A DNA stretch of 64,000 nucleotides from Hydractinia symbiolongicarpus (Eukaryota; Cnidaria; Hydrozoa; Anthoathecata; Hydractiniidae), in the NCBI RefSeq assembly GCF_029227915.1, contig NC_079877.1, forward strand, positions 26,437,851 to 26,501,850, in the 5' to 3' direction. The translations under genes and the position numbers were made by a program. Position 1 is the first letter of the stretch. The number at the start of each line of letters is the position of its first letter. Below the pieces are notes generated by a model. It worked only from the letters and a program-made list of their open reading frames with translations, did not search any database and was not told the DNA's origin. Positions 55,401 to 64,000 of the stretch are shown in pieces.

Positions 55401-57739
55401 CAAGTTTAAAATGCGTGAATCTAATATAGAATTAACCTATAGAATTAACCTATATTACTTGTGGTGGCGAACTTCGAACTTGAACTGTCTTATCTCAACT
55501 TATTTTGACTGAGATTGTAGTTGCTCTTTTGAGTATATTTCAGCAAAATAACTAACAACTCGAAAATGTGCTTTGATTCGCGATTTTGCTTACAGCAACA
55601 CTTTGCATATTCTCCTAACAATTGATTTCACATTAACGTAATTTCATTTCTTCCGTTTTATATCGAGGATTTTAACAATCTTTGCGGTTAGTTCTGACGA
55701 AATAAACGAAATAGAACAACAGAAATTACATTCTCCTTGTTTTTTTGAAGCATAAATCCTACAAGTATATTCAGGCTAAGATAGAAGAATTTTCTGAGCA
55801 CATGCTAAGCATATTAGCCGGCTTTAGTGAATCCTTCTGATGCGTTTTTCTTGTGTAATGAGTATTTTAATTCGTCACAGATTTTTTAATTCTGATACAC
55901 ACAAGACTTAATAAACACCACGAAACTGTCTATACTTGACTTGTGCAATGATACCTTTAATTTTGTTTTTGTTTTTTTGGCTGAAAACGGGGTTATTTGT
56001 CTTAATGCACAAAGCAACGTTTAAATTTTGCATTTTTTTGGAAGTAAGCAAAACATAAGCATACTCTAAGCTTGACTGTATTTTTCGCATAAGTATACCC
56101 AGTCGGATTTTGCATTTTCATTTGCTCTTTTGTTGGCAGTAAATTTTTTTTATCTGTACTTAAGACACCAACAAATGAGTCATTTGATACCCTAGCTTCA
56201 AGGTAAGAAAGTGACTAGTAGCGAGTTAGTAAGTCACATTTTGCTAGCTTGAGATAAATGGCTCACTGGATAATCATTCTCACTTTATTTTAGGGATTTT
56301 AAAAGATAACAATGGTGCTGATAGAGATCTGAAACATTGCCAACGTTTAAAATTATAAAACACCTGTATGAGCTATTGTGAACATATCAATATCAGAGCA
56401 CTGGTAGCTACGCAATATTATATATGTTCTTCCTGACCCGTCCTTAGTTTTGACCTAGGATGATAGAAACCTAAATCTTTCTGAAAGAGCAACCATTGGA
56501 TATCCCGCGCCCTGAAAACGTGCAGCCCAGTGTTTTGCCACGTTTTGTAATAAGTGGCTGATTCTGTAACACATGCTGATTTTCGTCATAAAAACGGCTT
56601 ACTTTGTAGTGCCTGCCGCGTTTTGAATTAAAAACAGCTCATTCTGTAAAAAAGCTACCTGTTGGTTAATGAGCTGGTGAAATCAAATGACTGTTCATTT
56701 TTGTGCAAAAATTCACATCTCTGGTGAATGTTATGCTGAAATCACATGTTCTGGTGATTTTGGTGCGTAAACAAATATTTTTATATAATGGAATTGATGC
56801 GTCAGCTTATATATCCTAGTAAAATATAATCCTGTGATAATTCCTGCGTTTAAATTGATGATTCTAGTGCATATCCTTGTGATAGTGTTATCACTGTTTT
56901 GTTTAGTGCATACCCTCACAAGATTGCTCTGTACTAGGGCAATGCTACTTAGTACGGACAACTAAAGCAGTTTCTGAATTATTTAACGGAGGATTCAATA
57001 TACTTTTTTTCTCGCTGGTCAAGGGTCTAGAAAAATAGTCATGCACAACTCTAACCAGCACATGGAATAACACACTACGTATTTTACCAAGGCGAAAGAT
57101 ATTATTGCGTAGTATTAAATTATTTTTCTTCTCTTCTACTTTTCTGTTTTCTCTGCTCTTCAAATTTCTCAATCTCTACAAAAGCATTTAAAAATAGTTT
57201 TTCATTGTAAGTTTTAGGATAACTCGGCTGGTAACTCCAATCCCACTTGTTTTAAGGTCCACTGGAATATCCTCGCGGTCCGTTCTTAATAAGAAACTTA
57301 CCAACATATTTTAGAAATAGGAATGTTAGTTTTGATAAGAACACATGGTTGATTGTGTGGAAAAAGCTTACAACGCCATTTTATCCGGCATTGATTTGAT
57401 GAACCGATACTTGATGTTCGCGGTTTTGCAACAACAGAGACAAAAGCTAAGTCCGAATTTTTGTCTGATTAGAAAAAGTCAAAAAGTCGTTAATTAGAGG
57501 AAATTATTTGGATCCTTTTTCCACTAAATAAGAGGATGATAATCAAAAACCCCCAAAACTTACTTGCCATAATAATTAGAGAATAAAAAATTGTTTGATT
57601 TTTTTTCGGACAAAAATTAGACACATGGCACAACACCGGTCTAGCGTAGTCCAAGACGACGGGAGATAAAGTTCGAAATCTCTCTGTGTGCTAGTCAAGA
57701 GTCGAATGCATTTATTCGGGCTATCGAGAATAATAAACA

Positions 57740-58030
57740 TGGCGACTGCCCAAGTGCCCGTGCTGCCACTTTTAGCAAGTAGGTGATGGACTGTTGATTA
57801 TGTTTTTCCAGGAGCACAGTTTTGTTAATATAGACATTTCTTCATGTTTTTCGAGCTCTGTCATAAATGCTTCTCTTATCTGGCCATCCACCTCAATTCC
57901 ATCAGGAAAGATTGGAAAAGCTTCGATACAGAAAATTTTTATTCTTTATTTTCTTGAGATAAACTGGGATCGATCACAAATGTGGACCAAGCCTTCGAGA
58001 TCTTTGATTTCAAGTTGCACTGCTAGTTTT
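57740..58030 (-). pseudogene. Unrecognised coding-like relic on the minus strand
   Basis: The minus strand reads about 90 codons with only one internal TAA, including EIKDLEGLVHICDRSQFIS, then AFPIFPDGIEVDGQIREAF and TELEKHEEMSILTKLCSW. The composition looks protein-like, but I cannot name the family. It could be a decayed gene or transposon fragment. Confidence 0.25.
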
Positions 58031-58279
58031 TACAACTTTAATTATCTGGAATTATCTGGCAAGGTTGCAAGTTTTGAGTGCGATAAATAAATTTTTAATG
58101 ATTCAGCTAAGTTAATTTAGATAACTTTTTTTCACAAGAGCTTAGCCTTTATTCCCGCCAAAGGCAAGTTTATGGCACTCCAAAGTCACATTAATACAGT
58201 TATCTTAAGATAACAAATGTTATTTTAAGATAACTCTATTAATGTGACTTTGGAATGCGTGCATATTCACAATAATGTC

Positions 58280-58926
58280 CTGGCGTTACACATCCACCTA
58301 ACCATTCCCATATCATTCCTTTCTAAACGGTCAAGATCTTCCTGCTTCACTGCCTATGTCTCACTACCGTACAAAATAAAACTTCTTACACAGGCCTCAT
58401 ACAACCTACTTTTAGACTCAATTGACAAGACTCTGCTAGTCAACAAAGGAAGTAACCCTCTGAACTTTTTCCAAGCAGAACCTATCCTGCAAGTAACACT
58501 TCTTCCAACACCCCTTCACTGCCCAACATATCACCTAAGTAACAGAAGTTCTCAGCTATCTCTAACGAGCCACTGTCGTATATACATCATTGAATCTGGA
58601 AATACTTCATTCTCTATAATCGCACTTTTGCAACACTTGCATACAAACTGAATGTCAGCTCTTAACCTTCCACTAATACTACTGCACTTCTTATGTACCC
58701 AATGCTTGCAAGTCTGACAAAAAATTGAGTAACTACCAATCCCTTTCCTGCAAACTCCACAAGGTCACTTTCCAACTACAAGGTCACACTTGGCTGCAAT
58801 GCTACTAATCATGACTTTAGACTTTGCTGTGTTCACTCTTAGCCCTTTTTTCAACTAATTCTTCCATCGACTCTGCTATGAGAACCAAATCATCTGCATA
58901 CAATAACTCCCATGGACAACCTGTTC
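58280..58926 (-). mobile_element. LINE fragment inside the TIR element
   Basis: On the minus strand this matches the LINE at 28884-29552 from the palm (WELLYADDLVL, catalytic YADD intact) through the Cys/His cluster to MVRWMCNA. Both ends are missing and there are internal deletions. Its left edge shares CCTG with the TIR arm, suggesting microhomology-mediated joining. Confidence 0.85.
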
Positions 58927-59010
58927 CCTTTAAGATTGCGAGAAAACTGGAGATTACTCAAGAACTATGCAAAACAAAAACGCGTTTTAAACTTTAACGC
59001 ACAGGAAGTA

Positions 59011-59640
59011 CAGTACTGGAAAAAGGTTGTTTAACATATCGAGCACGCAACGTGCCCTCGATACGCGATGTACCGCATTTATAATAATAAGAAACAATAA
59101 AAATAAATTGTTGCAATCTATCAAGAATCTTGTATTGTGACAAAACCCGTCTCGATGTGTCGCGATGGTAGGTGATAATGAGAATAAAGAGAAAGTTTTT
59201 TTAATGAGAATAAAGAGAAAGTTTTTTTATTACAAACACATCTCTGCTTTATCTTTTTTTTAAAAATAGGTGTATATTATAAGAAAATTTTAAACTTTCG
59301 TATTTATTAAAGTACTTCTAGCACATTACTTTTTCAGCACATTTTTTTCTAACGCTACTTTTCGCTCTTAAACTTTAAAAATGCGATCTCTAACGAAGCT
59401 TTTTTTGTCGCCACCTTTCGGTCTTAAATGTTTAAAATGCGATCTAAAAAACTTTTCTATTGCCGTTCTTCGTTCTTAAATTTTTAAAATGCGATCTAAA
59501 GAAAGATTAACGCTAGCTGTATACTCTAGATTGTTATGCATAAGTTAAAAAAATATAACACAAATTGTTGAATACACTCTATCGGGGATCGAGAATACCG
59601 TCGCGATACGCGAAGCGCAAACAACCTTTTTCCAGTACTG
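59011..59640. mobile_element. Tc1/mariner-like MITE nested in the TIR element
   Basis: Perfect 22-bp terminal inverted repeats start CAGTACTGGAAAAAGG and are flanked by TA on both sides (59009-59010, 59641-59642), the target-site duplication of the Tc1/mariner superfamily. It is 630 bp with no transposase. The interior has three ~60-bp tandem repeats (59355-59505) containing TTAAAATGCGATCT-like cores, and a 26-bp direct duplication near 59178-59230. Confidence 0.85.
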
Positions 59641-60920
59641 TACGGTATGTTGCCCAACTTGGTTAATTTTTAGAGAATTAACGATTACCTGGTACATATG
59701 TCCAGACCTTAACAACCAACCTCACTAGTCATATATAATATAACTAGTAATATAATAATTGTATTAAGGTTGAGGTTGTAACAGTATGAAAGAACCTTAT
59801 TAATACTAAGGATACCAGAATTTAATCCGCAGTAATAAGTACCAAAAGGCAGTATTTAAAGCCCAATGCAAATGTTTATAACAATGTTTTAAAACCAATC
59901 TACAAGTTGTACATGAATAATCTCTGAAATTGTCTCTCTACTTGTCGCAATTGTCAAATTGAAGCTAAAAACGCAAAACTTAACGGTATGGATGTGACCC
60001 TTTGTGAGTTCAAATACTAAATCTGATTTAACTACAGTATCTACGTTACTTGGCGGAACAAATCCAATTCGTTTTATTGACTGCTTTCAACGACTGACTA
60101 ACTTGTACGTTTACTTTTCAATTTCCACTTGTTTGTTTTTCGCCAGACCTCTATCCTAATCAAATAAGTTTGGAGACACAAATAGAATGACTATTTTGAA
60201 AATTTATACATTACAAATTCTTGCGTAATACGCGAGTAGACACTCTTTTTACTTGAAAATTTTTACACGCAAAATCCCAAGCCACATGGTAAAGTTCCCC
60301 GCCTAAAATATAAAACTAAATGGGAACGAATTTGACACTTCAACGCTGTAATTGTTTTTTATTGTGTAATTTAACGTGTTTGAAAGGAATATAATGCTAT
60401 CTTTAGATAACACGAGTTATATTAAGTTAGCAAAAATTGTATTAATAACAGCTCTAATCTCAAGATAACTACAAAGTAAAGATATAATTATCACATTAAT
60501 ATGTTATCTTAAGATTACTCGAGTTATCTTACAATCAGGACATTAATGTGAATATGCACGCATTTATCTTAAGATAACATTTGTTATCTTAAGATAACTA
60601 TTGTTATCTTATGATAACTGTATTAATGTCACTTTGGTATGCCATACAAGTTGGCCTTTAAACATTCCATTCTCAGTAGCCAAGCATTGAGAAGTGCTAA
60701 AAAGGAAGGCTCTTTTCAGAGATTTATTGACTTTCTTATGTTTTAGTTTACATTTGAGCACTAATATTAAATCCAAATCCCCTAGACCTCATCATGTTAT
60801 ATATAATTCAAAAATTTCCCTCCCTTCTCTTCTGTCTTCAAAAATCTTTTATAAAACCACGAAAAAAATCTTGGATATATACGTATATTTTAAATGGTTG
60901 GTAGAGCAGTTTTTTAAGAT

Positions 60921-62712
60921 GTTAAAAAATAAGAACGACAAAATCTACGACATATCCAAATATATCTTTCAGCAAGCTTTCGCCAACGCCCAGGTTGGCA
61001 TGTTCACACTGTTTCTAAATTTTATTTTACAAGTTAGAGATAAAATACTAAACAAGATATAATAGGAAGAAAATAGAGCTATTATAGTAATTCTAAAGGC
61101 ATAGATTTTACCGTGTTATTTAAAATGGGACGGTCACGCTCAATTAGTAAGCTCTCCATCAGAGTAAGTTTAAAATCTTTAGACTCTTCCGCAAGTACTG
61201 AGAAGTTGTGAAACGATGCTTGAGAGTAATTACAAAACATTAAATGTTCAAGAACGGCACTGGCCTGGGGACCAGGTTTAACGCGTTTACCTGTAAGTGC
61301 AGAAATACCTAAATGCTCAGACATACGGACTTTAAAATGGCGTTTTGTTTTGCCATAATAAGTGGCGTTGCAGCCACTACACTTAAAACAGTAAACGTGT
61401 CCGGAGCGTAACGATTCGGGTATTCTGTCCTTAAAGGCAAAGCAGCTACGTAGCCTCCTCTTAGAAAAAAATATAAGTTTAACATTACAATGTGCCAGTT
61501 TCTGCTTAAACAAACGGTGCAAACGTGTTCTAATTTGTAAGGTAATCTTTCCTAAAAAAGGTAAAACAAGGACTAACTCTTTCTTAGGAGCAAGGGACAC
61601 TTATTCCTTCGGTTCGTAATTTCTGCTCTTGAAAATTCTGAGACAGAATTCAAAAACCTTTGAAGGGTATCCATTCCTTCCAAGAATAGTCTTCAACTGA
61701 GATATTTCTACATGAAATTTATTAAGATCTGAACACAGATGGTAACAGCGATAAAGTAAAGAAAAAATCAAGCCATGTTTATATTCCATGGGTATGAAAC
61801 TAGAAAAGTTAGTATAAACTCCACTAAATGTTGGTTTCCTATGTACGTTGGTGACAAAAGAATCACCTTCACGCATGACGCAAACGTCCAAGAATGGCAA
61901 AACCTTATCACATTCTTCTTCAAACGTGAATTTAATATTCTGATGCCTAGAATTAATATATTCATAAAAATTTTGAACATGCTCACGTGATTCAAATAAA
62001 ACAAAAATATCATCAACATATCGTCTATAATAGATCGGCTTAAATTCAGACGGACAATTTTCAAGCCAAATGTTTTCATAATGACACATAAAAATATTGG
62101 CCAGTGTAGGCCCTAACGGAGACCCCATAGCCACACCGTCAATTTGCTTATAATATACGCCGTTGAAAACAAAAATAGACTCGGTAGTCGCTAGAGTAAG
62201 AAGATGTTTCAAATCTTTCTTAGGAATACCATCTATACAATTAGATTCTATCTCATTGATAATAATATCAATCGTTTCATGTAATGGAATATTCGGAAAA
62301 AGTGAATTAACATCAAAACTAGCCATATAACAGTTAGGATTCTGCTGAACAATTTCAGATGCAAAACTGAAGGAGTCTTTCACGGTATAGTCATTGATAG
62401 TGAGACTTACAAGCTTAGGTACAAGAAACTTTGCGAGCTTGTACGTGGGAGTACCAATAGCAGAAAGAATAGGACGAAACTTAGGTACGCCATTAACACA
62501 AGGTTTATGTACCTTGGCTTGACCATGCAAAACACCAGGATTGGACCCACATAGCTCTATTTTCTTCCTATTATATCTTGTTTAGTATTTTATCTCTAAC
62601 TTGTAAATAAAATTTAGAAACAGTGTGAACATGCCAACCTGGGCGTTGGCGAAAGCTTGCTGAAAGATATATTTGGATATGTCGTAGATTTTGTCGTTCT
62701 TATTTTTTAATA
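60921..62712 (-). mobile_element. Penelope-like retroelement flanked by inverted repeats
   Basis: The element lies on the minus strand. Arms at 60921-61084 and 62551-62712 are near-identical and inverted (~162 bp; differences mainly one base in a T/A run). Both contain AGCAAGCTTTCGCCAACG and GGTTGGCATGTTCACACTG. Penelope-like elements are known for flanking pseudo-LTRs in direct or inverted arrangement. The enclosed ORF has an RT and a GIY-YIG-type endonuclease. It lacks the expected N-terminal part, so the copy is 5'-truncated. Confidence 0.85.
61082..62581 (-). pseudogene. Penelope RT + GIY-YIG endonuclease ORF with one internal stop
   Basis: Open from 62581 down. RT marks: GVLHGQAKVHKP, FDVNSLFPNIP, GVAMGSPLGPTLANIFM and catalytic RRYVDD. 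A single in-frame TAA at 61601-61603 separates the RT part from the endonuclease part (61082-61600), with no frameshift. The endonuclease has the Cys pair and motif HVYCFKCSGCNATYYGKT plus R..EH typical of the Penelope GIY-YIG variant. The stop could be an inactivating mutation or read through. About 500 codons are visible; full elements are longer at the N-terminus. Confidence 0.88.
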
Positions 62713-64000
62713 TTTTAAATGCTTCATTTTGTCTTCACTCAGGTTTAATCAATGGCATTGCCTCACAAAAATACAAATTAGATTAACATCGAAGACAAAA
62801 AATAATGTCTCCAGGAATGTTTTATAAAGAGAGCATGGAAATTGTGGTTATGCTTAGGTTGTATATAAGGTATAAATTAAACAACATAGATTATAACCAT
62901 CCCCTTCCTCGAAAATTTAGCTTTCCAAAGGGGATGTTTGTTTTTAGAAATTCCAAAAAAAAGTCTAATTTGTTTATTAGCTATTTATACATTATGTAAT
63001 TACAAAGACTAACTTCAATGATATTTTTAAAGTTGGTGAGGATATTGCAGTGTACTTTCAAGTTTAGGGCCAAAGAACTTGGGAAACGAGGGGAAATAAC
63101 TGACGTTCTCTCCTAAGAACAACCCAAGACCAAAATGGGACTAATTTTTGTAAACTGGTTCAATCCATTCTGTAGCCAGTGTGCTGAGCTGGCTACAGAA
63201 AAGACAATCAGTAAAGTATACAGAGTTGCATCAATTATAGTTTCTTGTAGAGATCTGTTGCAACAAACTGTTATATAACAGAGATTTTGCCATTTCTAAA
63301 ATGTGGGTCATGCAATATACCATAAAAGTTGATATACTGGTTATTAAGGGGTATCAGGTTTAACAGTCAATGTCTTTTTTGTTTCTTGTTCTTGCTTTGT
63401 TGGACCTATGTACTGCTAAGGTCATCTGTCGTCCATTACAAGCTTTTCTAAGAATTAAATCATTAGTTTTATTTCTGATTTTAAATTATTAAAAACACAA
63501 TTGATAAAAAATTAAGTAAGAAGACGCTCAAAGGTTATACAAAACTTAAAATCTTATAAACAATATTTAATTTATTTCACAAAAACGACCCATTAAATAT
63601 GCTTGAGAAGAAGGTATTGGAAGTCAAAGATATGGTACGCCAAGCCTCCAATGTCTGGAGTCTACTCTTTAAATCATCCCTTTTTTAATACTTTAATTTT
63701 TCATAATTTTGATGATTAAGCACCATGTATGCATTGACATACTAATATTGTTTGGGATAAGCTATTTTTTCTGCAATGACTTTTTGTTCTTTATGGGCAT
63801 AAGTTAAAGTTGTATTGAGCGTTTGTACTTTTTATATAATTCCCATAGGTTTAAATTTTCAGAACTGGCAATTTTGGGTATCTTTTCATTACTTAGGCGA
63901 CTCCAACTTAATTAGTTGCTCTACGGGCGAAGTCGACAGTAGCTTACGGTCCGTCGGTCGGTGAAATAAAAATAATTTTATTGAGAATGTAATTGTCAAA
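62713..64000. other. AT-rich region to the window end
   Basis: No recognisable gene. A perfect 10-bp hairpin (CTGTAGCCAG / CTGGCTACAG) lies at about 63171-63200. GTCCGTCGGTCGG near 63950 may begin another repeat that runs past the window. Confidence 0.4.

Larger units (their letters stand above)
54601..58156. other. Gene-poor region after the channel gene
   Basis: Contains a strong hairpin (54927-54961), one small protein-like ORF (55182-55400), and a minus-strand coding-like relic (~57740-58030). No canonical AATAAA was seen in the first 400 bases after the channel stop. Confidence 0.4.
58157..60660. mobile_element. Non-autonomous TIR element with nested insertions
   Basis: The left arm (58157-58281) and right arm (60536-60660) are inverted copies. 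They share GGCAWNCCAAAGT, ACATTAATACAGTTATC, repeated TTATCTTAAGATAA palindromes and GCATATTCACAWTAATGTCC. Related TTAAGATAA motifs extend inward to ~60400. No transposase is visible. The interior carries a LINE fragment and a Tc1/mariner-like MITE. The superfamily is not determined. Confidence 0.7.

Noticed and set aside
58244-58651. 135-codon plus-strand open frame
   Set aside because: It is the antisense of the LINE fragment; the minus strand carries the recognisable RT and zinc-cluster codons.
60694-61062. 122-codon plus-strand frame ending in the Penelope arm
   Set aside because: Crosses from flanking DNA into the inverted repeat, has no recognisable motif, and the arm's mirror copy does not support it as a gene.

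Overview
The window reads as AT-rich nuclear DNA of an early-branching animal, most likely a cnidarian (medusozoan/hydrozoan type). The reasons are: genes cut into many small exons with GT..AG introns, metazoan gene families (class I PI3K, STAG cohesin subunit, SF3B6), a DEG/ENaC channel of the Hydra HyNaC style, and abundant LINE, Penelope, SINE and foldback repeats. The species call is an inference. Splice sites were placed by hand from reading frame, GT/AG signals and family knowledge, with no transcript data.

Layout. 1-137 is the 3' tail of a LINE. 1499-10282 (+) is a 16-exon class IA PI3-kinase catalytic subunit (1059 aa). 12682-17350 (-) is a 3-exon BTB-BACK protein built like plant LRB/POB1. 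19710-42381 (+) is a 42-exon STAG/SA cohesin gene (1418 aa). Its introns hold a P2X7-tail-like relic, a 73-bp tandem array, a LINE, a SINE and microsatellites. 43226-44248 (+) is a proposed two-exon gene for a 93-aa protein with an N-myristoylation-type start. 45379-49694 (-) is the 5-exon splicing factor SF3B6/p14. 51684-54600 (+) is a two-exon DEG/ENaC-type channel. 54601-64000 is repeat-dominated: a TIR element (58157-60660) that carries a LINE fragment and a Tc1/mariner-like MITE, then a Penelope-like retroelement (60921-62712) flanked by near-identical inverted repeats.

The host genes are unrelated housekeeping or signalling genes (lipid kinase, cohesin, spliceosome, ubiquitin-adaptor-like, ion channel). 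They do not form a functional cluster, and nothing like an operon is present. The most unusual items are the inverted-repeat Penelope element with one in-frame stop, the uncatalogued small MGN-start gene, the animal POB1-like gene with a split BTB domain, a possible early-terminating PI3K isoform, and a three-copy tRNA-derived SINE family.
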